NCBI RefSeq assembly: GCF_004331915.1
Contig: NZ_CP036528.1
Location: 1,192,567 to 1,256,566, forward strand
From: Ureibacillus thermophilus
GTDB taxonomy: Bacteria > Bacillota > Bacilli > Bacillales_A > Planococcaceae
DNA: 64,000 nt
Reading direction: 5' to 3'
A program made the translations under genes and the position numbers. Within the stretch, counting starts at the first letter, position 1; every line of letters starts with the position of its first letter. A model generated the notes under the pieces. It worked only from the letters and a program-made list of their open reading frames with translations, was not told where the DNA came from and ran no database searches. This document shows, piece after piece, positions 8,614 to 18,977 of this stretch.

Positions 8614-9852
8614 ATGAAAAGGAGAGTTGTAGTTACCGGGATTGGTGCAGTAACTCCGCTCGGTAATACAGTAGATGAAACTTGGGCAGCCATTAAAGAA
8701 GGGAAATCCGGCATTGGGCCGTTGACAAGAGTAGATGCGGACTTGTTCCCTGTAAAAGTTGCGGCTGAAGTAAAAGATTTTGATATTGAGCAGTATATAG
8801 AACGGAAAGATGCTAGAAGAATGGACCGATTCACTCATTTTGCCCTTGCTTCAGCATTGATGGCGGTGAAAGATGCTGATTTAAAAATTACCGACGAAAT
8901 TGCCGACCGTGTTGGTGTATGGATTGGCTCTGGTATCGGCGGAATGGAAACTTATGAGCAACAATTTGAGACATTCCAAACGCGCGGTCCACGCAGAGTA
9001 AGCCCATTCTTTGTACCGATGATGATTCCGGATATGGCGAGCGGACAAGTCTCTATTTATTTAGGGGCAAAAGGTCCGAATGCATGTACAGTTACTGCCT
9101 GCGCTTCTGGAACAAACTCCATCGGCGACGCTTTTAAAGTTATTCAGCGCGGCGATGCAGATGTCATGATTACGGGAGGAACGGAAGCACCGATTGTCAA
9201 AATGGCTCTTGCCGGTTTCTGTTCGGCAACGGCCCTTTCACTGAACCCAGATCCAAATACCGCTTCTCGTCCATTTGATAAAGAACGCGATGGATTTGTA
9301 ATAGGGGAAGGAGCAGGGATTCTCGTATTGGAAGAGTATGAATTTGCTAAAGCCCGCGGTGCAAAAATTTATGCTGAAATTATCGGTTATGGAGCAACAG
9401 GTGATGCATACCATATTACAGCTCCTGCACCAAATGGGGAAGGTGCTGCCCGCGCCATCAAACAAGCCATTCATGATGCCGGCATCGACCCTACAGAAAT
9501 CGATTATATTAATGCCCATGGTACAAGTACGCCATACAATGATTTATATGAAACGATGGCGGTGAAATCAGTATTTGGAGAGCATGCGTATAAACTTGCC
9601 ATGAGTTCAACAAAATCCATGACCGGACACTTGCTTGGAGCGGCAGGAGGCGTTGAAGCAATCTTTACGGTTTTAGCCATCCAAGAAGGTATTTTGCCGC
9701 CAACTATCAACTTACATAATCCAGATCCAGAATGTGATCTTGATTATGTGCCAAATGAAGCGCGCAAGGCTGAAGTGCGCTATGCTATGAGCAACTCATT
9801 GGGCTTTGGCGGACATAATGCGAGCCTTGTGTTCAAAAAACTTGATGAATAA
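8614..9852 (+). CDS. fabF: 3-oxoacyl-ACP synthase II
   Basis: The elongating condensing enzyme of fatty-acid synthesis, 412 aa as usual for FabF. The catalytic Cys lies in [12 protein letters not shown], with the two His in [11 protein letters not shown] and [12 protein letters not shown] ribosome site (AAGGGGGT) precedes the ATG. It lies behind fabH and most likely shares the FapR-controlled promoter. A clear terminator follows. Confidence 0.94.
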   Translation: MKRRVVVTGIGAVTPLGNTVDETWAAIKEGKSGIGPLTRVDADLFPVKVAAEVKDFDIEQYIERKDARRMDRFTHFALASALMAVKDADLKITDEIADRVGVWIGSGIGGMETYEQQFETFQTRGPRRVSPFFVPMMIPDMASGQVSIYLGAKGPNACTVTACASGTNSIGDAFKVIQRGDADVMITGGTEAPIVKMALAGFCSATALSLNPDPNTASRPFDKERDGFVIGEGAGILVLEEYEFAKARGAKIYAEIIGYGATGDAYHITAPAPNGEGAARAIKQAIHDAGIDPTEIDYINAHGTSTPYNDLYETMAVKSVFGEHAYKLAMSSTKSMTGHLLGAAGGVEAIFTVLAIQEGILPPTINLHNPDPECDLDYVPNEARKAEVRYAMSNSLGFGGHNASLVFKKLDE

Positions 9853-9864
9853 ATAAACAAAATG

Positions 9865-9900
9865 AAAATGCGTTTAGCTAAGTGCTAAACGCATTTTTAT
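9865..9900 (+). terminator. Terminator of fabH-fabF
   Basis: A hairpin with a 14-bp stem (AAAATGCGTTTAGC / GCTAAACGCATTTT, 5-nt loop) followed by TTTATTTT. Confidence 0.85.
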
Positions 9901-9939
9901 TTTCATTGATAAATAACAAAGGAATTAAAGGATGGTGGC

Positions 9940-11110
<1,171 letters not shown>

Positions 11111-11136
11111 TCATACTACCTCCTATTTTTATCCAT

Positions 11137-11402
11137 AAAAAAACATCATACGGCCAATACTATGTATGTATTGGGACGAATGATGTGAATCCGCGGTACC
11201 ACCCAGTTTGCCTAAAAAGGCCTCTTGGTTCTTCATAACGTGAAGTGTACGAGCTTTGCTACTTGCTTTCACAAAGCCAACTCGGAAGTCCATTCCATTT
11301 GCCCTGTGATCTGTTTGCACCACCCACAGACTCTCTAAACACAGACAGCAAATGTACTATTCTTCGTCATGGTTGTTCCAATATATAATCGCGATAAATT
11401 AT
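11137..11402 (-). promoter_or_regulatory. T-box riboswitch (Trp) leader of trpS
   Basis: Read on the minus strand, the leader contains the T-box core GGGTGGTACCGCGG (11191-11204). A terminator hairpin follows (ATGATGT arms at 11143-11149 and 11180-11186) with a T run just before trpS. Upstream is a stem I region with the AGAGAGT bulge element and a specifier loop in which a UGG codon (complement of 11290-11292) sits in GAAUGGACUUCC. UGG is the Trp codon, consistent with the downstream gene. Uncharged tRNA-Trp should favour the antiterminator. Confidence 0.85.
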
Positions 11403-11408
11403 GAATGA

Positions 11409-11437
11409 ATTATAAAGTAATTTATAGGAAAAATCAA
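11409..11437 (-). promoter_or_regulatory. Sigma-A promoter of the trpS T-box leader
   Basis: On the minus strand: TTGATT, a 17-nt spacer, then TATAAT; the start point is predicted near 11402. Confidence 0.6.
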
Positions 11438-11837
11438 ACGGGAAAATTTTTTCATTTTGGAATGAGACCTATAAGAATTGGGTATTACTGTTGTAAGAAC
11501 AATGTAAAGTCAAATGATTTGTCAATAAATTGCGAATATTCTCGATTATTATCAGTAATTGAGAATGATGAAAAAACAAAATGAAGGAGGTATCTGAATA
11601 CAAACTTTAGCAATAAAAGAATTTTTTAAAGATTTTCCGATTAAAAAGCAAATTTTTTATAAAACTCTCCATAAAACTAATTTTTTTTAAATATCCTATA
11701 TTCAAAACGAAAAGATTATTGTATAATTGATACGAAGTTTAAAATAATACTAATTATAAATTAAGAAAGATTGACGCAGGTGCCTATTTTGCACATTGAT
11801 GCTATATATGAAGATCAAATAGAAGGGAAGTGTAACA
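11438..11837. other. AT-rich intergenic region upstream of spx
   Basis: A 400-base AT-rich stretch. It holds a strong ribosome-binding-like sequence (AAGGAGG at 11584-11590) that leads into a 30-codon frame starting with ATA (11598-11690, ending TAA; see findings). A TATAAT at 11722-11727 with a poor -35 is the likeliest basal promoter of spx. Nothing else was recognised. Confidence 0.4.
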
Positions 11838-12236
11838 ATGATTGTAACATTATATACATCACCAAGTTGTACATCATGCAGAAAAGCAAAAGCTTGGCTA
11901 GAAGAGCATGATATTCCTTATAGAGAAAGAAACATTTTTTCTGAACCACTTACAATCAGCGAAATTAAAGAAATTTTACGAATGACAGAGGACGGAACAG
12001 ACGAAATTATTTCAACCCGCTCTAAAGTATTCCAAAAATTAAATATTGATGTAGAAAGTTTACCTTTACAAAAATTATATGAATTAATTCAAGAACATCC
12101 TGGACTTCTCCGTAGACCAATTATTTTAGATGAAAAACGTCTTCAAGTTGGTTTTAATGAAGATGAAATCCGCCGATTCTTGCCAAGAAAAGTTCGCGCT
12201 TATCAGTTGATGGAAGCACAAAAAATGGTCAATTAA
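11838..12236 (+). CDS. spx: Spx, thiol-stress transcriptional regulator
   Basis: Spx binds the alpha C-terminal domain of RNA polymerase and redirects transcription during disulfide stress. The 132-aa ArsC-fold protein has the redox switch CTSC (C10, C13) at the expected N-terminal place, and the [13 protein letters not shown] and [15 protein letters not shown] motifs of the family. AGAAGGGAAG precedes the ATG. The window also carries its degradation adaptor spxH and its paralogous ClpC adaptor mecA, all in Bacillus gene order. Confidence 0.95.
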   Translation: MIVTLYTSPSCTSCRKAKAWLEEHDIPYRERNIFSEPLTISEIKEILRMTEDGTDEIISTRSKVFQKLNIDVESLPLQKLYELIQEHPGLLRRPIILDEKRLQVGFNEDEIRRFLPRKVRAYQLMEAQKMVN

Positions 12237-12254
12237 TCATAAAAAGTTTCCTGG

Positions 12255-12306
12255 AAAAGTGTAAATGCAGTCAACTTTGCTTGACTTGTTTACACTTTTT
12301 TTATTT
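12255..12306 (+). terminator. Terminator of spx
   Basis: A two-part hairpin (AAAAGTGTAAA / TTTACACTTTT with an inner AGTCAA / TTGACT stem) followed by a long T run. Confidence 0.8.
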
Positions 12307-12609
12307 TCTAAGAAATTTCATCTTTTTTTACTTAATACTTGATTTAATTGAGGTTGTCATCTACAATTTTCAATAATTCAAATAATTTTATTTGAAGGGG
12401 CTTTTTCCTTTTCATTTTCTATATGTCCATCATACAATAGAATCATAGAATAAGACATATAATGATATAAGCGTTTTGTTCTGTATACCGATGGAAAGAA
12501 TAAGGGGAAAGGCACTTTCGAATTGGGGTGTAATTTGGCTCCGATTCAAACATACTAAATACACGCTTTCGGGTTTTCAACCAATGACTGTGAAGGGAGT
12601 TGAAGTCTC
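12307..12609. other. Intergenic leader region upstream of mecA
   Basis: About 300 bases with no reading frame that I can support. A TATAAT-like box in ACATATAATG (near 12455) could be the mecA promoter, which would give a leader of over 130 nt. No known riboswitch fold was recognised. Confidence 0.3.
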
Positions 12610-13251
12610 ATGGACATCGAACGCGTAAATGAAAATACAATCAAGCTCTTTATCACATATCGTGATATAGAGGATCGCGGTTACAGCCGTGAAGAAATTT
12701 GGTATAACAGAGCAAAAGGCGAAGAATTGTTTTGGGATATGATTGGTGAAATCAATACAGAAGAATATTTTGATTTAGATGGGCCTATTTGGATTCACGT
12801 GAATGCCTCTGAACAAGGGCTGGAAGTGATTGTGACACGTGCCAATGCAACGGATTCCGATCCAAACTCTCTCTTCTCAAATTTTGAAGAACATGAAGCA
12901 ACCATCGGAAATAAAGACCCATTCAATCCCTTCGATGAAGATGATGTGCTAAACCATGAAGGAATTACAAATATGTCTATATATAAATTCAAGGATATTG
13001 ATGAAATTGTACCAGTAGCCAATCGACTAGTTGAATACGGGTTAAACAGCTCTTTATATAAATATGAAAATGATTACTACATTGCCATTGATTTTTCGGG
13101 CGTGAATGATAGTGCAACTCGCCAAAACATCCGCTCAATATTAAATGAGTTTTTAACAAGTTCCAAAATGACGATTTATCGTTTGCAAGAATATGGAACA
13201 ACGATTATGGAAGAAGATTGCTTCGAAACAATCGTTCATTATTTTGATTAA
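12610..13251 (+). CDS. mecA: MecA, ClpC adaptor protein
   Basis: Adaptor that brings substrates such as ComK to ClpCP and helps assemble the ClpC hexamer. The 213-aa product has the N-terminal substrate-binding part (MDIERVNENTIKLFITYRDIEDRGY) and the C-terminal ClpC-binding part (about residues 120-213). An acidic linker (about 90-115, NPFDEDDVLNHE) joins them. GAAGGGAG precedes the ATG. Position between spx and coiA matches Bacillus. Confidence 0.93.
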   Translation: MDIERVNENTIKLFITYRDIEDRGYSREEIWYNRAKGEELFWDMIGEINTEEYFDLDGPIWIHVNASEQGLEVIVTRANATDSDPNSLFSNFEEHEATIGNKDPFNPFDEDDVLNHEGITNMSIYKFKDIDEIVPVANRLVEYGLNSSLYKYENDYYIAIDFSGVNDSATRQNIRSILNEFLTSSKMTIYRLQEYGTTIMEEDCFETIVHYFD

Positions 13252-13254
13252 ATT

Positions 13255-13282
13255 GTGCCTAATTTAAGGCACTTTTTTTATT
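13255..13282 (+). terminator. Terminator of mecA
   Basis: Short hairpin GTGCCT-aattta-AGGCAC followed by seven T. Confidence 0.75.
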
Positions 13283-13377
13283 TTTGCCTATCTTTTTCCC
13301 CTCAAAAAAAAAACTTTCCAATCCCCTCTTGCAGCTATCAATATGGTTACATAAAATGGTAGAAAAGGGGGGGTTTT

Positions 13378-14514
13378 GTGCTTGTTGCATTGACGGAGAA
13401 ACAAGAACTATTTGTGCTTCATTCTAATCTTTCTCATGCAGAATTAAGACGTTTGAAAGAAGAGAAAACATTTTTTTGCCCTCAATGCGGCGAACCGCTT
13501 CAAATGAAACTGGGGACCATTAAAATGCCTCATTTTGCCCACTATTCAAAAAGCCAGTGTGAATCCCGATTTTCAGAAGGAGAGACCTTCCAACATTTGC
13601 AAGGAAAACAGCAGTTATATGAGCTGTTTAAAACCCTACAACTTTTTGTTGAACTTGAGCCGTATCTAAAAGATATACAACAACGTCCCGATTTATTAAT
13701 TGTGAAAAATAATACGGCTTATGCAATTGAATTCCAATGCAGCTCCATTAATGGCGAGCGTTTTATAGAACGAAATCAGGGGTATGTGCAAAAAGAAATT
13801 GTTCCCATTTGGATTCCTTTAACACCCATTCAAAAAGTACAACAATCCCGCTTTCAAAAAATCACCGTTTCCCATCAGCTCCAACTTTTCAGGAATGGTC
13901 AAAATCAGCCTAGATATATCATGACCTATCATCCTTCAACTAAACAGTTTTATTATTTCTCCAATCTCCTTCATTTAAATGGAATCAGTTTTATCTCCAA
14001 AATTAGCCAAATTCCTTTGCTTCAACAGCATTTTCCATTTTATCAACCCAAGCCTTTAACAACCGATGAATTTTCCTTTATATATAAAGCATACCATCAA
14101 TTTATAAAAGAAATTTTACAAAGAAAGGTTTTACTTAGCCGCAAAGGTGTCAATGATTTATTTTTGAGAAGCCTTTATGAACTTCGCTTAAATTTTCAAG
14201 AACTACCCAATTTTCTTCGAGTTCCGGTGTTCGGCAGCGAAGTGATGAAAGAGTGCGCCGTTGAGTGGCAAACGGAACTTTTGTATTTTCTTCATTTATG
14301 CGGCATCAGAGTAAATGCGGTGAATGAACAGACGGTTGCTGAATTTCTCCGGTGGTCTAATCGAGAATGCAGCCGTGAAATCCTTCAGTTGGTCCTTCGA
14401 TACGCAAACCTTCTGAAGGCATTGGGAATAGAGAATGCAAAAAGTTCAGTGCATGATAGTCATCTGAAAGATTTGCTATATAGGCAATTTCTTGCAACAG
14501 AAGTTAAATATTGA
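13378..14514 (+). CDS. coiA: CoiA-like competence nuclease-fold protein
   Basis: CoiA proteins act during natural transformation and belong to a PD-(D/E)xK nuclease-like family. The 378-aa product starts at a GTG behind AAAGGGGGGG. A zinc-finger-like CPQCGEPLQM (about residues 37-46) is followed by MPHFAHYSKSQC. The nuclease core then shows QRPDLLIV and AIEFQCSSI (about 101-122), giving the D and E-x-Q residues of the family. Later regions are variable. It follows mecA, as in Bacillus. Confidence 0.83.
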   Translation: MLVALTEKQELFVLHSNLSHAELRRLKEEKTFFCPQCGEPLQMKLGTIKMPHFAHYSKSQCESRFSEGETFQHLQGKQQLYELFKTLQLFVELEPYLKDIQQRPDLLIVKNNTAYAIEFQCSSINGERFIERNQGYVQKEIVPIWIPLTPIQKVQQSRFQKITVSHQLQLFRNGQNQPRYIMTYHPSTKQFYYFSNLLHLNGISFISKISQIPLLQQHFPFYQPKPLTTDEFSFIYKAYHQFIKEILQRKVLLSRKGVNDLFLRSLYELRLNFQELPNFLRVPVFGSEVMKECAVEWQTELLYFLHLCGIRVNAVNEQTVAEFLRWSNRECSREILQLVLRYANLLKALGIENAKSSVHDSHLKDLLYRQFLATEVKY

Positions 14515-14558
14515 GAAAATATGGATGATAAAAAATTTATTATTACGGGGGCATTGCT

Positions 14559-16364
14559 ATGGCAAAAAAACTAATTACACGTGAAGAAGTGCCTGTGGAA
14601 CTGACATGGGATTTAACTACGATTTTCCCTTCAGACGAGGCATGGGAAGAAGAGTTTAAAGAGCTTGAACAATTAATTCAAGAAGCAGAAAAACATAAAG
14701 GGAAAGCGACAGAAAGCGCAAAAGCTTTATATGAAACATTACAATTCAGCGATAAAATTTCAGAACGCTTTGGTAAGCTTTACGTTTATAGCCATTTAAA
14801 ACATGATGAAGATACAACGAAAAGCAAATATCAAGCGATGGAAAGCCGCGCGCGTTCGCTAGGTGCAAAAATCAATGCAGCATGGTCTTTTTTAACACCT
14901 GAAATTTTAACTTTATCGGAAGAACAAATTCAGCAATATTTGGATGAATATGAACCATTGCGCCTTTATACGCAAATGTTTAAAGAATTAAACTTGCAGC
15001 GTCCGCATGTGTTATCGGCGGATAAAGAAGCGATTTTAGCCCAATTTTCCGAAGTAACAAGCTCTCCAGGTACAACATTCAGCGCTTTAAACAATGCGGA
15101 TTTAGAGTTTCCGGTTTTAAAAAATGATGAAGGCGAAGAAGTGCAGCTTACCCATGGAAACTACATCACATTTTTAGAAAGCGAAAACCGGGAAGTAAGA
15201 AAAAATGCCTTTAAAGCGATGTATGATACTTACGGCAAATTCATTAACACCTTTGCATCCACTTTGGCAGGCAATGTGAAAGCGCACAATGTGTATGCAC
15301 GAATCCGCAACTACAATTCTGCCCGTCATCGTGCGCTTAGCAGCAATAATATTCCTGAAAAAGTGTACGATCAATTGATTGAAACGATTCATGAATATTT
15401 GCCAGCCCTTCACCGCTATGTAAAGGTTCGCAAAAAAGTGTTGGAACTTGACGAATTGCATATGTACGACCTGTTTGTTCCTCTTGTGAAAAAAGTAAAA
15501 ATTGATATGCCATACGAAAAGGCAAAAGATATTATGGTAAAAAGCTTTGCTCCATTAGGTGAAGAATATCAATCGATTGTGCAGAAAGGTTTGGACAGCC
15601 GCTGGGTCGATGTGATGGAGAACAAAGGAAAACGGAGCGGCGCCTATTCTTCAGGTGCTTATGGAACGAATCCATATGTTTTAATGAACTGGCAAAACAA
15701 TATCGACAACTTATTCACATTAGCCCACGAATTTGGACACAGTATGCACAGTTACTATACGCGCAAAAACCAGCCATATCCTTATGCGGATTACTCCATT
15801 TTCGTTGCGGAAGTGGCATCGACTTGCAACGAAGAATTGCTGTTTGATTATTTATTGAAAACAACCGATGATAAACAAATGAAACTTTACTTGCTCAACC
15901 ATTGGCTGGACAGCTTCAGAAGCACCGTATTCCGTCAAACCATGTTTGCGGAATTTGAGCACATGATTCACGAAATGGACCGAAACGGGGAAGCCATCAC
16001 AGCTGAACGGTTAACAGAAATTTATTATGATTTGAATAAACAATACTTCGGTGAAGAAATGACAGTGGATGAGGAAATCGGCTTAGAATGGGCAAGAATT
16101 CCACACTTCTATTACAATTACTACGTATATCAATATGCAACAGGGCAAAGTGCAGCGGTTGCATTAAGCCGACAAATTTTAGAAGAAGGAAAATCGGCAG
16201 TGGACCGCTATATCAACAATTTCTTAAAAGCTGGATGCTCCGACTTCCCAATTGAAGTATTGAGAAAAGCAGGGGTAGACATGGAATCAAGGGAACCAAT
16301 TGCCCAAGCTTGCCAAGCGTTTGAGGAAAAATTGAATGAATTAGAGTCTCTGTTATTAAAATAG
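14559..16364 (+). CDS. pepF: Oligoendopeptidase F
   Basis: Cytoplasmic M3-family zinc metallopeptidase that cleaves short peptides. The 601-aa product contains the zinc site HEFGHSMHSYY (about residues 390-400) with the second-ligand region IFVAEVASTCNEELL downstream. No signal peptide is present. GGGGGCATTGCT precedes the ATG. Position after coiA is conserved. The gene ends at a strong terminator; the next transcription unit is the RoxS small RNA. Confidence 0.94.
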   Translation: MAKKLITREEVPVELTWDLTTIFPSDEAWEEEFKELEQLIQEAEKHKGKATESAKALYETLQFSDKISERFGKLYVYSHLKHDEDTTKSKYQAMESRARSLGAKINAAWSFLTPEILTLSEEQIQQYLDEYEPLRLYTQMFKELNLQRPHVLSADKEAILAQFSEVTSSPGTTFSALNNADLEFPVLKNDEGEEVQLTHGNYITFLESENREVRKNAFKAMYDTYGKFINTFASTLAGNVKAHNVYARIRNYNSARHRALSSNNIPEKVYDQLIETIHEYLPALHRYVKVRKKVLELDELHMYDLFVPLVKKVKIDMPYEKAKDIMVKSFAPLGEEYQSIVQKGLDSRWVDVMENKGKRSGAYSSGAYGTNPYVLMNWQNNIDNLFTLAHEFGHSMHSYYTRKNQPYPYADYSIFVAEVASTCNEELLFDYLLKTTDDKQMKLYLLNHWLDSFRSTVFRQTMFAEFEHMIHEMDRNGEAITAERLTEIYYDLNKQYFGEEMTVDEEIGLEWARIPHFYYNYYVYQYATGQSAAVALSRQILEEGKSAVDRYINNFLKAGCSDFPIEVLRKAGVDMESREPIAQACQAFEEKLNELESLLLK

Positions 16365-16400
16365 TGATTTTTCCAGATTTCACATCATGCGCTTAGTGAA

Positions 16401-16446
16401 AATGCTTCAAAAGGAAATGGTCTTCTCTTTTGAAGCATTTTTTTCT
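16401..16446 (+). terminator. Terminator of pepF
   Basis: Hairpin AATGCTTCAAAAG / CTTTTGAAGCATT with a long T run. Confidence 0.85.
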
Positions 16447-16601
16447 TTTGTTAATATTTTAAAAATATAATAATTTTAGGTTAGCGATTTTATAGATTGT
16501 GAACGAAATTTGAAGGGAATAAACTCCAAAGTATAGGTCATTTTTGCTTAATATTTCTGTATTTTTCGAAAGATGGATGAAAGTGTTTACAATATGTCGA
16601 A

Positions 16602-16610
16602 TTTGTGAAT
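16602..16610 (+). promoter_or_regulatory. ResD/SrrA-type motif upstream of roxS
   Basis: TTTGTGAAT is an exact match to the published ResD consensus. It lies about 16 nt before the -35 of the small RNA. RoxS of B. subtilis and RsaE of S. aureus are induced through ResD/SrrA, so the position makes sense. Confidence 0.6.
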
Positions 16611-16625
16611 TTCGATACATATCTA

Positions 16626-16654
16626 TTGCACAAATTATTATTCCATGATAAATT
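16626..16654 (+). promoter_or_regulatory. Promoter of roxS
   Basis: TTGCAC, a 17-nt spacer and TAAATT place the start near 16662, at the conserved 5' end of RoxS. A TATAAA five bases further on is an alternative -10. Confidence 0.55.
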
Positions 16655-16661
16655 ATAAAAC

Positions 16662-16768
16662 GTGAAATAAATCACATATCAAACATACACCCCTTTGTTT
16701 GAACGTGAACATTTCTCCCATCCCCTTTGTGTAAAGAGGCATTTGCAACTGGCAAATGCCTCTTTTAC
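16662..16768 (+). ncRNA. roxS: RoxS (RsaE) regulatory small RNA
   Basis: About 107 nt. The 5' hairpin GTGAAATAAATCAC, the segment ACCCCTTTGTTTGAACGTGA and the second C-rich segment TCTCCCATCCCCTTTGTGTA match the conserved RsaE/RoxS family as I know it, including both CCCC-containing seed regions that pair with Shine-Dalgarno sequences of target mRNAs. It ends in a 14-bp terminator hairpin (16733-16766). The family controls central metabolism, the TCA cycle and redox balance under NO or low oxygen. Location between pepF and spxH is the conserved one. Confidence 0.88.
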
Positions 16769-17320
16769 ATTAGTGCGCCTGGCATGGGTGTAATCTATAG
16801 GGTGTAAGTCCTGAACTGTGAAGGCAGAAGTAACAGTTAGCTTAACGCAAGGGTGTCCGTGGTGACGCGGAATCTGAAGGAAGCGAGCGGCAAACTTCCG
16901 GTCTGAGGAACACGAACTTCATATAAGGCTAGGTATCATTGGATGAGTTTGCTAAACAAAACAAAGTCCTTTCTGCCAAAGGTGGTACAGAGTAAATGAA
17001 GCAGATAGATGGAAGGAAAGATTACATTCTTACCCGGGGAGGTCTGGCGGATAGGTGAAGTACGCTTCATAACCTACTTAGTGATAAGTAGCTGAACCGT
17101 CAGAAGTCAGCAGAGGTCATAGTATTAGTTGGTTTAGAACTACTAAGAAGGACCGAACAATTAAGAGAGAATAGCCCTTGGCATTCAGTGAGTCATGATG
17201 AACACAGAAAACGTAGTACCTCACTTGAGGAAGGAAGCGGTGAATCCCGTGGGGGACCTCTTGGAGGGTGGAGTGACCACTGGCATAAAGAGAACAGCTA
17301 TTCACGGAAGGAGAATAACG

Positions 17321-18677
17321 ATGCTTTTGAATCAAATCCTGTCACGGGAGAACATGCTTCAAGCACTAAAACGTGTAGAACAGAATAAAGGAAGCCACGG
17401 AGTAGATATGATGCCCGTACAAAACCTACGACAGCACATAGTCGAAAACTGGCTATCTATTAAGGAGGCAATTCTCAAGGGAACTTATGAACCAATGCCA
17501 GTCCGCAGAGTCGAAATCCCGAAACCTGACGGCGGTGTTCGTTTACTAGGAATCCCTACCGTAACAGACCGTTTGATTCAACAAGCAATCGCCCAAGTAC
17601 TTTCAAAAGTGTATGACCCTACATTCTCTGAAAACAGCTACGGATTTAGACCAAACCGAAGTGCCCATGATGCGGTGAGGAAAGCGAAAGAATATATAAG
17701 AGATGGACATCGATGGGTTGTAGATATGGACTTGGAGAAATTCTTTGATAAGGTCAACCATGACAGATTAATGGGTACACTCGCGAAGAGAATCCAAGAT
17801 AAACCATTACTGAAATTGATTCGTAAGTATTTACAATCGGGAGTCATGATTAATGGTGTGGTGTCAAGCACATTAGAAGGAACTCCACAAGGAGGACCAT
17901 TAAGTCCGCTACTATCTAACATTGTACTAGATGAACTAGATAAAGAATTGGAAAGAAGAGGACACAAATTCGTTCGATATGCGGATGACTGTAACATTTA
18001 CGTGAAAAGTAAACGAGCAGGACTTCGCACAATGGCAAGTATCCAGCGATTTATTGAAGGAAAACTACGACTGAAAGTAAATGAAAAGAAATCAGCGGTC
18101 GACCGTCCATGGAAACGTAAGTTTCTAGGATTTGGCAAGTATCCAGCGATTTATTGAAGGAAAACTACGACTGAAAGTAAATGAAAAGAAATCAGCGGTC
18201 GACCGTCCATGGAAACGTAAGTTTCTAGGATTTAGCTTTACCTATCATAAAGAGCCAAAGGTTCGTATCGCAAAAGAAAGCCTTAAACGAATGAAGAATA
18301 AAGTTCGTGAAATCACATCACGCAAGATGCCCTACCCGATGGAATACCGCATTCAGAAACTGAATCAATATCTAATGGGATGGTGTGGATATTTTGCGTT
18401 AGCAGACACCAAATCTATATTCCTTGAATTAGATAAATGGATTCGTAGAAGACTTCGAATGTGCCTATGGAAGAACTGGAAGAAACCGAAAACAAAGATA
18501 CGCAACCTTATTCAACTTGGCGTACCACAATGGCAAGCGTATGAATGGGGAAATACTCGGAAGAGTTATTGGCGTATTTCAAATAGTCCAATATTACACA
18601 GAACCCTTGGTAACTCCTATTGGAGAAACCAAGGGCTGAAAAGTCTTGAAGCTCGTTATGAAAACTTGCGTCAATGA
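17321..18677 (+). pseudogene. Group IIC intron reverse transcriptase/maturase, frameshifted by a 100-bp tandem duplication
   Basis: The ATG at 17321 follows AGGAG; earlier in-frame codons lie in intron RNA. The RT fingers/palm carry YADD at about residues 220-223 (GTPQGGPLSPLL before it). The X/maturase region has NQYLMGWCGYF, and the end GNTRKSYWRISNSPILHRTL matches GsI-IIC-type RTs. Frame 1 stops at 18157 after reading seven foreign residues (GKYPAIY); the rest continues in another frame to 18677. Removing one copy of the duplication restores a 418-aa protein, the family length (about 420). As it stands, the split falls after the palm and separates the thumb/X domain, so activity is unlikely. 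Confidence 0.9.
18034..18233 (+). repeat. Exact 100-bp tandem duplication inside the intron RT
   Basis: Bases 18034-18133 are repeated without a mismatch at 18134-18233. The unit begins GGCAAGTATCCAGCG and ends CTAGGATTT. A single shared T flanks the junction. Since 100 is not a multiple of three, the reading frame is broken. Confidence 0.95.
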
Positions 18678-18789
18678 TCTTAATTGAACCGCCGTATACG
18701 GAACCGTACGTACGGTGGTGTGAGAGGACGGGAGTTAATCGCTCCCTCCTACTCGATTTTACTTCATCGTTTAAAAGATTCTCATGATA

Positions 18790-18940
18790 AAAAAGGGCTA
18801 TCCAGAAAGTGTTCGACTTTCTGAACAGCCTTACTTCTTATAGTAATATTCTCTTAAAAACTTTCCCTGCGGTGGTTACAAAACGCACATTCTCGACGCA
18901 AAGGGGGCGTCTTGAAATGACTTTTCAGACGCCCCCTTGG
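18790..18940 (+). repeat. Interspersed double-hairpin repeat, copy B (short form)
   Basis: Shares both end hairpins and the middle (CTTCTTATAGTAATATTCTC, CCCTGCGGTGGTTACAAAAC) with copies A, C and D. It lacks the internal GCGGC/GCCGC hairpin. The apical loop of hairpin 1 reads GTTCG instead of CGAAC, so this hairpin is inverted relative to the other copies. It lies between the intron and convergent spxH. Confidence 0.85.
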
Positions 18941-18977
18941 AAAGATTCTATTATTATCAAATAATGGTGAACGACTG

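Larger units (their letters stand above)
16773..18757 (+). mobile_element. Group IIC intron with disrupted maturase
   Basis: The 5' end GTGCGCC begins 6-7 nt after the T run of the roxS terminator; insertion behind terminator hairpins is the hallmark of class C group II introns. About 550 nt of structured RNA (domains I-III) precede the reverse transcriptase. Domain V follows the stop (near 18684-18722, arms ACCGCCGTA / TACGGTGGT) and domain VI ends in CTCCCTCCTACTCGAT at 18757. The 3' boundary is an estimate from the terminal AT and could be off by a few bases. The encoded RT lacks a DNA-binding/endonuclease domain, as in all IIC introns. It is the only mobile element in the window. Confidence 0.88.

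Noticed and set aside
16773-18757. Reverse transcriptase as part of a retron, DGR or defence system
   Set aside because: The RT has group IIC maturase blocks, is embedded in intron RNA with domain V/VI, and lies behind a terminator. No msr/msd, no template repeat and no accessory toxin gene are near.
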